Of a DNA stretch of 64,000 nt, positions 52,956-61,943 are shown piece after piece. The stretch's first letter is position 1; every line of letters begins with the position of its first letter. Source of the stretch: JBBCJT01 sp037190665 (lineage in GTDB: Bacteria > Pseudomonadota > Alphaproteobacteria > Acetobacterales > Acetobacteraceae); contig JBBCJT010000074.1 in NCBI GenBank assembly GCA_037190665.1, positions 1 through 64,000 on the forward strand. Reading direction: 5' to 3'. The notes beneath the pieces are model-generated. The model did no database searches, was not told the DNA's origin, and saw nothing but the letters and a program-made list of their open reading frames with translations. The translations under genes were made by a program, and so were the position numbers.

Positions 52956-53899
52956 GCGCCGGCCCTCCGCCGCGGATCGAGCGCGAGGCAGAGCAGATCG
53001 ACCGCGGCGTTCAGCACCACGAAGATCAGCCCCATCACCAGCGCCGTCCCCTGCACCATCGGAATGTCGCGGCCGAAGATCGCATGCACCAGCGAATGTC
53101 CGATGCCCGGCCAGGCGAACAGGCTCTCCACCACCACCACGCCCTCGATCAGCCAGACGAGCTGCATGCCGAGATAGGCGACCAGCGGCACGCTCGCGTT
53201 GCGGAGCCCGTGGCGCAGCAGCGCCTGCCGGTCGGACAGGCCCTTCCAGCGCGCGAAGGCGAAGTAGGGGGCCGCGACCACCAGCGCGGTGGCATCGCGC
53301 GCGACACGCGAGGAGGCGGCCGCCAGACCCAGCGCCAGCGTCAACGCCGGCAGCAGCAGTTCGCGCGGCCCCTCGAACCCCGCGGGCGGCAGCCAGCCCA
53401 GGGTGAGCGAGAACAGCAGGATCAGCAGCAGCCCGAGCACGAAGGGCGGCAGTGCGCGGATCGCCGCGGCCGCGACCAGCCCCGCGCGATCCGCCGCAGA
53501 TCCCGCCCGCAGCCCGAGCAGCAGGCCGAGCGGCGGGCCGATCAGCAATGACAGGCCGAGGGCCGCGAGCGAGAGCAGCAGCGTGTGCCCCAGCTCCACA
53601 CCGAGCGAGTCGACGACCCGTTCCCCCGTGACCAGCGAGGTGCCGAGATCGAACCGCGCGATGTTCCACAGCCATTCGAGGAGCTGTGCGGACCACGGCC
53701 GGTCGAGCCCGAGTTCGGCGCTCACCCGTTCCGCGGCCGCGACGCTGACCATGTCCATGCCGTAGCGGCCGGCGGCGATGCGCATCGCGATGTCGCCCGG
53801 CAGGCTGCGGACGAGCAGGAAGGTGATCACGCCCACCAGCAGCGCGACGGTGAACGCCTGCACCGCGCGCGCGAGCAGGATCCGGGACAGGCCGGTCAT
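52952..53899 (-). CDS. ABC transporter permease, DppB type
   Basis: The 315-aa membrane protein has the N-terminal helix LLARAVQAFTVALLVGVITFLLVRSLPGDIAMRIAAG and the coupling loop YFAFARWKGLSDRQALLRHGLRNASVPLVAYLG. It is the first permease gene of the operon; its start is 2 nt after the SBP stop. Confidence 0.93.
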   Translation of the reverse strand: MTGLSRILLARAVQAFTVALLVGVITFLLVRSLPGDIAMRIAAGRYGMDMVSVAAAERVSAELGLDRPWSAQLLEWLWNIARFDLGTSLVTGERVVDSLGVELGHTLLLSLAALGLSLLIGPPLGLLLGLRAGSAADRAGLVAAAAIRALPPFVLGLLLILLFSLTLGWLPPAGFEGPRELLLPALTLALGLAAASSRVARDATALVVAAPYFAFARWKGLSDRQALLRHGLRNASVPLVAYLGMQLVWLIEGVVVVESLFAWPGIGHSLVHAIFGRDIPMVQGTALVMGLIFVVLNAAVDLLCLALDPRRRAGA

Positions 53900-53901
53900 G
53901 A

Positions 53902-55440
53902 TCAGGCCCCGAAGCGGATGTCGGACAGGCGGTAGGACTGCTCGAACGGATCGAGCGTGACGCCGGCCAGGTGTCTGCCGGAAGCGACCGAGTGGATGAA
54001 CCAGGCCAGCGGGATCACCGGCAGCTCATCCTGCAGGATGGCGGTCGCACGCCGGCGCAGCGCGGCTGCGGCGGCGGGATCGAAGGTGCGGCTCAGCGTC
54101 CCGATCGTCGTGGCGAGGTCCGCGCTGCCGGGGCCGGTCCAGCCCATCGCGCCCCAGTCGCCGCCCTCCGGCCCGTAATCCTGCAGCAGCGTGCCGATCG
54201 GATCCGGCACGAGGGAGAAGTTGCGCGCGGCCAGCCCGAGATCGAGCGTGCCGTCGCGATGGCCGAGCGGGATGTCGCCCGAATTGCCGATGGCCACTTC
54301 CACGGCGATGCCGATTTCCTTGAGCTGCGCCTGGATCGCGGTGGCGAGCACCGGCTGTTCCGGCCGGTCCGGAAAGGTGCGCAGCGTGACGCGGAAGGCG
54401 CGCCCGTCCCGGACGAGCACGCCGTCCGGCCCCGGCCGCCAGCCCGCTTCGGCCAGCAGCCGGCGGGCCAGCGATGCGTCATGCACGAGGGGCGGCAGGG
54501 CCGGATCGTGCCAGCCCGCGAGCGAGGGCGGGAACAGTTGCGTAGCCGCGGAGTCCGGCGTGCGCAGGATGCCGGCGGCGATCCCTGTCCGGTCGATCGC
54601 CGCCGAGAGGGCCTGACGGACGCGCCGGTCGCCGAAGAAGAACCCGCCGGCGTTGATCTTCAGGATGTAACTGCGTGGGATCGGCGCGGTGACGAACGCG
54701 ACCCGGGCGCTGCGGGACAGGCGCTGGAAGGCGGTCGGCGGCAGGTTGAAGACGAGGTCCGCCTCGCCGGTATCGGCCATCAGCGTGCGGGTCTCGCCGC
54801 GCGGCGCGGCGAGGTAGCGGGCGCCCGCGGCCGGCACCTTGCCGCCCCACCATGCGTCGAAGCGCACTGCCTCGAACCCCTGCGGCGGGGTCAGGGAGGT
54901 GATGCGGAACGGGCCGGTGCCGATGATCGCCCGGACCGCGCCGTCGGGCCCGGATGCGGCGGGGGCCAGGATCAGCGTGGAGCTGTGGGCGAGGAAGGCG
55001 GGCAGCGCGGCGAAGGGCTGCGAGGTGCGGATGCGCACGGCATCGCCCGCCGCCTCGATCGCCGCGAGGGGGGCGTTGGAGAGGATGCCCGGCGGGGTCT
55101 GCGCCCGCCGCAGGCTCGCCGCCACGATCTCCGCCGACAGCGCCGTGCCGTCGTGAAAGGTCACGCCGGGGCGCAGGCTGAAGGTCCAGGCGAGCCCATC
55201 GTCACTCACCGTCCACGCGCGCGCGAGCAACGGTGTGAGGGTGTTGTCGGTGCCGGTGGTGACCAGCGTCTCGGCCACCTGCATGCGGGCGAAGATGTAG
55301 CCGCTGCGCGCGGGATCGAGCCCGCCGATCTCCCATGGCGTGACGACGCGAAGCGTGGCGCGCGGCTGTGCGGAGGCGGGCAGGGCGGGCATGGCCAGTG
55401 CCGCCCCGGAAAGCCGGGCGAGCATCCTGCGGGAGAGCAT
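53902..55440 (-). CDS. Peptide/metal-type ABC transporter substrate-binding protein (SBP family 5)
   Basis: The 512-aa periplasmic protein has a signal peptide (MLSRRMLARLSGAALAMPALPASA) and an SBP_5 body: LRVVTPWEIGGLDPARSGYIFARMQVAETLV, FSLRPGVTFHDGTALSAEIVAASL, IIGTGPFRITSL and RRVRQALSAAIDRT. Its operon has a fused ATPase, and it is preceded by a Zur-like box, which points to a metal or metallophore cargo. That is inference; nickel or peptides are possible. It is the first gene of the operon. Confidence 0.92.
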   Translation of the reverse strand: MLSRRMLARLSGAALAMPALPASAQPRATLRVVTPWEIGGLDPARSGYIFARMQVAETLVTTGTDNTLTPLLARAWTVSDDGLAWTFSLRPGVTFHDGTALSAEIVAASLRRAQTPPGILSNAPLAAIEAAGDAVRIRTSQPFAALPAFLAHSSTLILAPAASGPDGAVRAIIGTGPFRITSLTPPQGFEAVRFDAWWGGKVPAAGARYLAAPRGETRTLMADTGEADLVFNLPPTAFQRLSRSARVAFVTAPIPRSYILKINAGGFFFGDRRVRQALSAAIDRTGIAAGILRTPDSAATQLFPPSLAGWHDPALPPLVHDASLARRLLAEAGWRPGPDGVLVRDGRAFRVTLRTFPDRPEQPVLATAIQAQLKEIGIAVEVAIGNSGDIPLGHRDGTLDLGLAARNFSLVPDPIGTLLQDYGPEGGDWGAMGWTGPGSADLATTIGTLSRTFDPAAAAALRRRATAILQDELPVIPLAWFIHSVASGRHLAGVTLDPFEQSYRLSDIRFGA

Positions 55441-55472
55441 GGGCGGGCATCCTTCGATCGGGCGCCGAATGA

Positions 55473-55490
55473 GTTACAGTATAACATAAC
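55473..55490. promoter_or_regulatory. Zur-like box and extended -10 promoter before the SBP gene
   Basis: On the minus strand, TGTTATACTGTAAC differs at one fixed position from the Zur-box core TGTTATA-N-TATAAC. It overlaps TGTTATACT, an extended -10 promoter, and lies about 35-50 nt before the ATG at 55440. The Zur assignment is by eye only. Confidence 0.45.
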
Positions 55491-55585
55491 AGATGAAAAG
55501 CCGGGGCGTGATGAAGGGCCGTGGCCTGCATCCGGGCCGGGAGCGGGCATTCTCCGCATGTCGGGAATCGCCTAATCGTGCGCCG

Positions 55586-56578
55586 ATGCCGGAACCGGCC
55601 GGGACATCCGGCCCAGCAGGGAGCCAGCAGCAGTCAGCCGTGCCCGCCGTCCCCGCCCACACCATCGAGGCTGAACTGATCGCGGTGCTTGTCGCCGTCA
55701 CGGACAACGAGCCGCGCGTGCTGACGATCCGCAATGGCAGCCTTCTGCCTTCCGGCCCGTTCGAGACCGCGCACCGGTCGCTGCAGGCCAGCCTGCGCGC
55801 GTGGGTGGAGCAGCAGACCGGCCACCCGCTCGGCTACACCGAGCAGCTCTACACCTTCGCCGACCGCGACCGCTCGGCCGAGGATGCGGCGCGGCGGTTC
55901 ATCTCGATCAGCTACCTCGCGCTCACGCGGCAGGCCAGCGCCGAGGGCAACCGGCCCGACATCGCCTGGCGAAGCTGGTACCGCTACTTCCCGTGGGAGG
56001 ACTGGCGCGACGGCGCGCCGCCGGTGATCGCCCGGGTCATCGCGCCGCGCCTGCGCGCCTGGGCGGCGGCGGGAGCGGACCCTGCGCTGCGCCGCGAACG
56101 CCAGCAGCGCGCCCGGATCGCCTTCGGCCTCAACGGGCAGAACTGGAACGAGGAACTGGTGCTCCAGCGCTATGAGCTGCTGTTCGAGGCCGGGCTGGCG
56201 CCGGAAGCGATCCGCCGTGGCGACGGTGACGACCGGGTACTGCCCGGCGAGCCGATGCTGCACGACCACCGCCGCATCCTCGCCACCGGCATCGCGCGGC
56301 TGCGGGCCAAGATCAAATACCGGCCCGTGGTGTTCGAACTGATGGCCGAGAGCTTCACGCTGCTGCAGTTGCAGCGCGCGGTGGAGGCGCTGGCCGGGCG
56401 GCTGCTGCACAAGCAGAACTTCCGCCGCCTGATCGACAGCCAGGCGCTGGTGGAGGAGACCGGCGACGTGACGACGGAGACCGGCGGCCGCCCCGCCAAG
56501 CTGTTCCGCTTCCGCCCGCAGGTGCTGCTGGAACGCGCCGTCGCCGGCACCAAGCTGCCGGTCACCCGTACGGCCTGA
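55586..56578 (+). CDS. nadQ: NadQ-like (COG4111, NUDIX-related) transcriptional regulator of NAD synthesis
   Basis: The 330-aa protein has an N-terminal Nudix-like domain (IEAELIAVLVAVTDNEPRVLTIRNGSLLPSG, GHPLGYTEQLYTFADRDR) and a C-terminal winged-HTH-like region (FTLLQLQRAVEALAGRLLHKQNFRRLIDSQALVEETG). The layout is that of the COG4111/NadQ regulators of alphaproteobacteria, which control nadABC. It is adjacent to nadA and nadC, and a near-palindrome lies before nadA. The start at 55586 is chosen for family length; ATGs at 55493 and 55511 are further upstream. It is divergent from the ABC operon. Confidence 0.87.
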   Translation: MPEPAGTSGPAGSQQQSAVPAVPAHTIEAELIAVLVAVTDNEPRVLTIRNGSLLPSGPFETAHRSLQASLRAWVEQQTGHPLGYTEQLYTFADRDRSAEDAARRFISISYLALTRQASAEGNRPDIAWRSWYRYFPWEDWRDGAPPVIARVIAPRLRAWAAAGADPALRRERQQRARIAFGLNGQNWNEELVLQRYELLFEAGLAPEAIRRGDGDDRVLPGEPMLHDHRRILATGIARLRAKIKYRPVVFELMAESFTLLQLQRAVEALAGRLLHKQNFRRLIDSQALVEETGDVTTETGGRPAKLFRFRPQVLLERAVAGTKLPVTRTA

Positions 56579-56616
56579 AGACCGCGTGATCCCCGCCCGC
56601 GTGCCGGGGTGGTGGC

Positions 56617-56648
56617 TTGACAGAGCTTATACTCAGGATCAGCATAAT
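56617..56648 (+). promoter_or_regulatory. Predicted nadA promoter with NadQ operator
   Basis: TTGACA (56617-56622) is followed by an imperfect palindrome, TTATACT-N7-AGCATAA (56627-56647), and by CATAAT at 56643-56648 (spacer 20 nt, longer than usual). The palindrome lies between nadQ and nadA and overlaps the promoter, so it is a good candidate operator for NadQ. Confidence 0.6.
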
Positions 56649-56715
56649 GGGGCCGGCACGTCCGGCGCATTTTTCGACCCTAATTTGCTCAGTGCGAGCA
56701 TAAGGGAGGAGAGCC

Positions 56716-57696
56716 ATGTCCGCAGCCATCGCCCTGGAACGCACCGCTCCGCTGTACGAGCGCGTGCGGCGCGTCATCCCGCCCATGGAGTGGCCGGTCT
56801 TCGCGGAGGATATCGACGCCATCCTGGAGCTGAAGCGCCGCCGCAACGCGGTCGTGCTGGCGCACAACTACCAGACGCCGGAGATCTTCCACTGCGTCGC
56901 CGACATCGTGGGCGACAGCCTCGCCCTCGCGCGCGAGGCGACGAAAGTGGAGGCGGAGGTCATCGTGCTGGCCGGCGTGCACTTCATGGCGGAGACGGCG
57001 AAGCTGCTCAATCCGGGCAAGACCGTGCTGATCCCCGATGCGGCGGCCGGCTGCTCGCTCGCCGAAAGCATCACGCCCGCCGATATCCGCGGCCTGCGCG
57101 AACGCCATCCGGGCGTGCCGGTGGTGACCTACGTGAACACCTCCGCCGCGGTGAAGGCGGAGTCCGACATCTGCTGCACGTCGGGCAACGTGAAGAAGGT
57201 GGTCGAGGCGCTCGGCGTGCCGCGTGTCATCCTGCTGCCGGACGAATATCTGGCGCTGAACGTCGCGCGCGAGACCGGCGTGGAGGTCATCACCTGGGCC
57301 GGCCGCTGCGAGGTGCACGAGCGCTTCACCGCCGCCGAGATCCGCCAGTTGCGGCGGGAGAACCCGGGCGTGGTGGTGCTCGCCCATCCGGAATGCGCGC
57401 CGGAGGTGGTGGCGGAGGCGGATTTCGCCGGTTCGACCGCGATGATGAGCGACTTCGTCGGCCAGCGGAAACCGGCGAACGTGGTGCTGATCACCGAATG
57501 TTCGATGAGCGACAACGTCGCCGTGCAGCACCCGGAGGTCGCCTTCGTGCGGCCCTGCAATCTATGCCCGCACATGAAGCGCATCACGCTGGCCAACATC
57601 CGCACGGCGCTGGAGGAGATGCGGCACGAGGTGACGATCGCACCCGAGGTCGCCGCGCCCGCCCGCCGCGCGGTCGAAAGGATGCTGGCGATATGA
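56716..57696 (+). CDS. nadA: Quinolinate synthase NadA
   Basis: The 326-aa enzyme condenses iminoaspartate with dihydroxyacetone phosphate to quinolinate. It has [32 protein letters not shown], the cluster cysteines in [10 protein letters not shown], and later in ECAPEVV and [11 protein letters not shown]. The [4Fe-4S] cluster needs three of these. The start is preceded by GGGAGGAGAGCC. nadB is not adjacent; the aspartate-oxidising step must be encoded elsewhere. The stop overlaps the nadC start (ATGA). Confidence 0.97.
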   Translation: MSAAIALERTAPLYERVRRVIPPMEWPVFAEDIDAILELKRRRNAVVLAHNYQTPEIFHCVADIVGDSLALAREATKVEAEVIVLAGVHFMAETAKLLNPGKTVLIPDAAAGCSLAESITPADIRGLRERHPGVPVVTYVNTSAAVKAESDICCTSGNVKKVVEALGVPRVILLPDEYLALNVARETGVEVITWAGRCEVHERFTAAEIRQLRRENPGVVVLAHPECAPEVVAEADFAGSTAMMSDFVGQRKPANVVLITECSMSDNVAVQHPEVAFVRPCNLCPHMKRITLANIRTALEEMRHEVTIAPEVAAPARRAVERMLAI

Positions 57697-58556
57697 GCCT
57701 GCCGATGGGCGTTTCCCCGCTGCCGCAGGTGATGCTGGAACCGCTGGTGCGCGCCGCGCTGCTGGAGGATCTCGGACGCGCCGGCGATCTCACCACCGAC
57801 GCCGTCGTGCCGGCGGAGGCGACGTCGCGGGTGCGGCTGGTGGTGCGCCAGCCGGGCGTGGTCGCGGGGCTGGACCTCGCGCTGCTGGCGTTCCGGCTGG
57901 TCGATCCGCGCATCGAGGCGACGGTGGAACGGACGGATGGCAGCCGGCTCGCCCCGGGCGACGCGATCGCGACGCTCTCCGGCCCGGCGCGCGGCCTGCT
58001 GACGGCGGAGCGCACCGCGCTCAACTTTCTCTGCCATCTCAGTGGTGTCGCCAGCGCGACCGCATCGGTGGTGGACGCCGTGCGCGGCACGAAGGCGAGT
58101 ATCTGCTGCACGCGCAAGACCATGCCCGGGCTGCGCGCGGTGCAGAAATACGCGGTGCGCGTCGGCGGCGGTTCCAACCACCGCTTCGGGCTGGATGACG
58201 CGGTGCTGATCAAGGACAACCACGTCGCCATCGCCGGCGGCATCCGGCCCGCGGTCGAACGTGTCCGCGCACAGGTCGGCCATATGGTGAAGGTCGAACT
58301 CGAGGTGGACACGCTGGCGCAGCTCGAGGAGGCGCTGACACTCGGCGTGGATGCGGTGCTGCTGGACAACATGGCCCCGCCGATGCTGCGCGAGGCGGTG
58401 GCGATGGTCGGCGGTCGCGCGCTGACCGAGGCCTCCGGCCGCATCACGCCGCAGACCGCCCCTGCGGTGGCGGAGACGGGGGTGGACCTGATCTCCATCG
58501 GCTGGCTGACGCACAGCGCGACGGTTCTGGATATCGGCCTGGACCATCACGGCTGA
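57693..58556 (+). CDS. nadC: Nicotinate-nucleotide pyrophosphorylase NadC
   Basis: The 287-aa enzyme makes nicotinate mononucleotide from quinolinate and PRPP. It has [74 protein letters not shown], then [15 protein letters not shown] and VDAVLLDNM. The length is normal. The start overlaps the nadA stop. It converges with hemA (37 nt between the stops). Confidence 0.97.
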   Translation: MSLPMGVSPLPQVMLEPLVRAALLEDLGRAGDLTTDAVVPAEATSRVRLVVRQPGVVAGLDLALLAFRLVDPRIEATVERTDGSRLAPGDAIATLSGPARGLLTAERTALNFLCHLSGVASATASVVDAVRGTKASICCTRKTMPGLRAVQKYAVRVGGGSNHRFGLDDAVLIKDNHVAIAGGIRPAVERVRAQVGHMVKVELEVDTLAQLEEALTLGVDAVLLDNMAPPMLREAVAMVGGRALTEASGRITPQTAPAVAETGVDLISIGWLTHSATVLDIGLDHHG

Positions 58557-58593
58557 CACGCACGGCGCCGTCCGCACGCCGCCGGGAACAGCC

Positions 58594-59817
58594 CTACGCG
58601 TTCATCCCGAATGCCCGCTGCAAGGCACCGGCGAGGTGGCTCGCCATCTCATCCGTATGCGCGGGTGTGGGAGTGATGCGGATGATCTCGCTTCCCCGCG
58701 GAACGGTCGGGTAGTTGATGGGCGTGACGTAGATGTTTTCCTCCGCCAGCATATGCCACGCCACGGCCCTGCACCGGTCCGCATCGCCCACCCTGACGGG
58801 CACGATGTGGGTGGCCGTCGGCATGACCGGCAACCCCGCGTCCCGCAGCAGTGTCCTGACGTGCTGCGCCCGTTCCTGATGACGCGCCCTGAGCCTGACG
58901 CCATCCGCGGAGCGGAGGAACCTCACGCTCGACAGCGCGGCCGCGGCGATCGGTGGTGCGATCGCGGTCGTGAAGATGAAGTCGGAGGCGTATGACCGGA
59001 CGTAGTCGATGAAGCTGGCCGACGAGGCGACATAGCCGCCCTGCGCGCCGAAGCCCTTGGCCAGCGTTCCCTGGATGATGTCGATGTCCTGCTCGACACC
59101 CTCGCGCTGGGCAAGCCCGCCGCCCTCGTCGCCGTAGAGGCCGACGGCGTGCACTTCATCCAGATAGGTGATCGCCCCGAACTCGCGCGCGAGCCCGATG
59201 ATCTCCCGGATCGGCGCGAAATCCCCGTCCATCGAGTAGACGGACTCGAAGGCGATCAGCTTGCGCACCCCTTCCGGGGCGGTGCCCAGAAGCTCCTTCA
59301 GATGCGCGAGGTCGTTATGCCGGAAGATCGACCGCCGGGCGGACCGGCTGCGCCGCATGCCGGCGATCATCGAGGCATGGTTCTTCTCGTCCGAGAAGAC
59401 ATGCCACGCGCCGCCGAACGTCCCGAGGATGCACGACAGCGCGGACACGTTGGCGATGTATCCGGAGCCGAAGAGAAGCGCCGCCTCCTTGCGGTGCAGG
59501 GCCGCGAGTTCACGCTCCAGATCGACGTGATACCTCGTCGTGCCGGAGATGTTGCGCGTTCCGCCGGCGCCGACCCCGTGCGTCTCGAGCGCCGTGATGC
59601 CGGCCGCGACGGCCGTGTCGCCGGATCCCATGGCGAGGTAGTCGTTCGACGACCACACGACGACCTCCCGTGCCTGGCCGTCGAGGGCAATGGTCGCGAA
59701 GGGGAAACGGCGTCCCTGCCGTTCAAGCGTGCAGAATTCTCGATAGCGCCCTTCCTGGCGGAGGGCGTGGATCTCCGAACGGCAGAATTCGTTCAAGGCT
59801 TCCATCGTGGCTCGCAT
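58594..59817 (-). CDS. hemA: 5-aminolevulinate synthase (ALAS)
   Basis: The 407-aa PLP enzyme makes 5-aminolevulinate from glycine and succinyl-CoA (C4 pathway). It has [34 protein letters not shown]220/H223 in [13 protein letters not shown], and the catalytic Lys K254 in [13 protein letters not shown]. The start could be ATG 59817 or ATG 59805 (MEALNEFC). It lies beside the foreign island. It could be a second ALAS copy, or the cyclising kind used for C5N units; no dedicated partner genes are seen, so ordinary ALAS is the simplest reading. Confidence 0.92.
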   Translation of the reverse strand: MRATMEALNEFCRSEIHALRQEGRYREFCTLERQGRRFPFATIALDGQAREVVVWSSNDYLAMGSGDTAVAAGITALETHGVGAGGTRNISGTTRYHVDLERELAALHRKEAALLFGSGYIANVSALSCILGTFGGAWHVFSDEKNHASMIAGMRRSRSARRSIFRHNDLAHLKELLGTAPEGVRKLIAFESVYSMDGDFAPIREIIGLAREFGAITYLDEVHAVGLYGDEGGGLAQREGVEQDIDIIQGTLAKGFGAQGGYVASSASFIDYVRSYASDFIFTTAIAPPIAAAALSSVRFLRSADGVRLRARHQERAQHVRTLLRDAGLPVMPTATHIVPVRVGDADRCRAVAWHMLAEENIYVTPINYPTVPRGSEIIRITPTPAHTDEMASHLAGALQRAFGMNA

Positions 59818-60065
59818 CCATCAATTCCGTCGTGCCGCCGTGGGCGGTTCCAATGAGACGAACGAAGCCGATAGCGTGGCGGTGGTCCGCCCGGGCCGCT
59901 CCGCTTTCGGCGGGGGCCGCGTAGCATTTTGTTCGGCCCCAGGGCGAGGGGGCGCGCGCGCCGACCCGTCCGGCGCGGCAGCAACGCGCAGGACGAGGTC
60001 CGGAGCGGGCGTGGGCGCGGCTGTCAAGCCGCGGAGAGGCCTGCGCGAGAACGCCTGGAAACTGA

Positions 60066-60612
60066 TGGCGTGGGGCAGTCGCAGCTCGGTGGATTGGTGC
60101 CGGGCAACCCAACCTGACGGAACGCGACTACCGCAGCGAGACGCGGCAGGCGAGTTCGCCGTGGTGGCAGTCCTCCTCGGGGCGCGGTGATGACACGACG
60201 ACGGCGCGTCTGACGCATCTGGATGGCGGCGCGGGTGTGCGTTTTGTCGCAACGCAGTTTGTACTGCTGCCAGCAATCGCTCAGATCAATCCGGTCGATT
60301 CAGACGGGGGAGGGGCTGGTGCTCGCCTTAGGTATCAAGCGGCTCCTTACCACGGTGCACAGGCGAGTGGAGGTAAGAGCACCGGGCCAACGAACGGGCA
60401 GTTGGCGTTGGACAATTCTATCCAGGTAAAGCCGACCTCACCGAGGCGAGTTTCTGCTGAAGCAACCAATAATGAATTTGTTGTGTTCGATCATACTGGA
60501 GGGGATATATATCACGGTCATGTTAGAACATGGAGCGAGCTTCATCCCGACATGCAAAAATGCCCTCAGAAGAGCGGGCATTGTTGATTCTCGTGGAAAC
60601 ATCATAAAATGA
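60066..60612 (+). pseudogene. Frameshifted C-terminal fragment of a polymorphic toxin (Ntox17-like)
   Basis: The frame opens after a TGA at 60063-60065 and has no clear start codon. From about 60381 it reads GPTNGQLALDNSIQV, then NEFVVFDHTGGDIYHGHVRTWSELHPDMQ, the pattern I associate with the 'polymorphic toxin type 17' domain (found at the C-end of Rhs/CDI-type toxins). At the A5 run 60556-60560 the frame breaks. Removing one A restores NALRRAGIVDSRGNIIK and a stop (TGA, 60610-60612) that overlaps the start of the next gene. The last ~180 bp are AT-rich. No delivery domain is seen, so it is a 5'-truncated cassette or remnant. Confidence 0.72.
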
Positions 60613-60950
60613 ATAGAATGATGTATAAAAGTATAGAAAAATATGACGATAGAACAATAAATAATATGTTAAAGAGCGATGAAGAAGGAGATGTAATAAA
60701 TGCGCTATTATCTGTTGCGGCATTTTTTGATAACTTAAAAAATGCACAGGAAATTATGGTAAAGCACCTGAAACATAGTTCAAAGAATATAAATATAGCT
60801 TCGATAATTGGTGTTGGGTATATAGTAAGAAGGAATAAAAACATAAATAAACAAAAGATAGTTAATATACTAAATTTTTATAAAAAAGATCAAGTTTTAC
60901 TGCCATATATTTCTGATGTGTTAGATGATATCGAGATATTCTCCCGATAG
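60609..60950 (+). CDS. Small AT-rich immunity-like protein
   Basis: The 113-aa protein is encoded by DNA of about 30% GC, against about 70% around it. Its sequence is helical and resembles a HEAT-repeat-type immunity protein (DVINALLSVAAFFDNLKNAQEIMVKHLKHSS, IASIIGVGYIVRRNKNINKQKIVNILNF). The ATG overlaps the stop of the restored toxin frame (ATGA), the usual layout of a polymorphic toxin and its immunity gene. It was probably acquired together with the toxin end. The immunity role is inferred from position and size. Confidence 0.7.
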   Translation: MNRMMYKSIEKYDDRTINNMLKSDEEGDVINALLSVAAFFDNLKNAQEIMVKHLKHSSKNINIASIIGVGYIVRRNKNINKQKIVNILNFYKKDQVLLPYISDVLDDIEIFSR

Positions 60951-61140
60951 ATTGAAATTATATGGGCCGACCTAGCTAAGGGTCTGCTTGTGTGGGCGAG
61001 GGTTCCGAGCCCTGCCCAGTGTGACAAGAGGCTGAGGAGGTTGGCCGGCGCGCGGCTGATGGTCGGAGTGATCCGCGCAACCAGTATTCCTATGGCCCCA
61101 CTCTGCTGAGCACAGCTCAGCCCCAACTCCCGAACACAAA
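60951..61140. other. Intergenic DNA after the AT-rich island
   Basis: The GC content returns to normal here. No gene is seen. It may hold the far edge of the acquired segment, but no direct or inverted repeats mark it. Confidence 0.4.
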
Positions 61141-61926
61141 TCAAGCCCGCGCCGGCGGCTTGTTGTCCGAATAGCTCCTGGCGCGACCCTCGCGCGCGTC
61201 CTGCTGGATGCCGTATTGCGGGAACGGATACCTGAAGCCGCGTTTGGCCAGCGCCTCCATGCCCGCGATGGCCCGGGCGAGGAACTCCGGCGGCGTCGCC
61301 ATCAGCATCTCGTCATCCAGCACGCCGCCGTAGCGCCGCTCGGCGAAGCACGGGATTGAAAGGGAGGGCGTGCGTTTCGTCAGCGCCCGCCCCCAACTGT
61401 CGGCGCAGGCGCTTTCCCCGACCACGCCCCATTCGAAGTTCCTGTAGCCCGACCATTGAAGCCCGTTGATGAAGTAGATCATGGCCCCGGGCGTTGCGTA
61501 GAACAGCACGATGTCCGGCGGATCGAGCCGGCCCGCCGCCACCGGCGAGATCACCAGCGCGTCATACTTGCCGTCCGGAACGCAGTGCATGGCCGCCTGA
61601 TGCGCGGCGGCATCCTCCGGCGTCGCGTACCAGACATCCGTCATATGGGCGCCGGAGGACCAGGCCGCATCCTTGGCCCGGCCCAGCCCGACGACGGCGC
61701 GACACTGGGACCCCGCGAGGTCCTCGGCCGTCACGCCGATGGTCCAGCCCAGCCGCGCGGACTGCGCGACAAGCTGATCGAGCATGTGGATCTTGGTCGG
61801 CCGGCGGATGCGGGGCACCGCTTCCATGTCCGCCCGGTTCTCGAACAGCTTCATCCCGAACGGCGGCGTCCTGAGCTTCAGCAGGCGGTTCAGGTCATCG
61901 CCGGCCCTGACAAGATCCTCGATCAT
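61141..61926 (-). CDS. DUF169 family protein
   Basis: The 261-aa protein has features of DUF169: LKLRTPPFGMKLFE, AGSQCRAVVGLG, KYDALVISPVAAGRLDPPDIVLFYATPGAMIYFINGLQWSG and CADSWGRALTKRTPSLSIPCFAERRYGGVLDDEMLMATPPEF. Family function is unknown. It lies 17 nt downstream of the SBP gene on the same strand and may be cotranscribed. The ATG at 61926 is the first good start of this domain. Confidence 0.85.
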   Translation of the reverse strand: MIEDLVRAGDDLNRLLKLRTPPFGMKLFENRADMEAVPRIRRPTKIHMLDQLVAQSARLGWTIGVTAEDLAGSQCRAVVGLGRAKDAAWSSGAHMTDVWYATPEDAAAHQAAMHCVPDGKYDALVISPVAAGRLDPPDIVLFYATPGAMIYFINGLQWSGYRNFEWGVVGESACADSWGRALTKRTPSLSIPCFAERRYGGVLDDEMLMATPPEFLARAIAGMEALAKRGFRYPFPQYGIQQDAREGRARSYSDNKPPARA

Positions 61927-61943
61927 CGGCGAGCGTCCCGGTG

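Noticed and set aside
60556..60570. Programmed frameshift in the toxin gene
   Set aside because: No slippery heptamer of the known kind or downstream stimulatory structure is seen. A mutation or a sequencing error is simpler.
61005..61030. T-arm-like sequence (GGGTTCCGAGCCC) suggesting a tRNA or attachment site
   Set aside because: The loop does not match the tRNA T-loop consensus and no acceptor, D or anticodon stems are visible.
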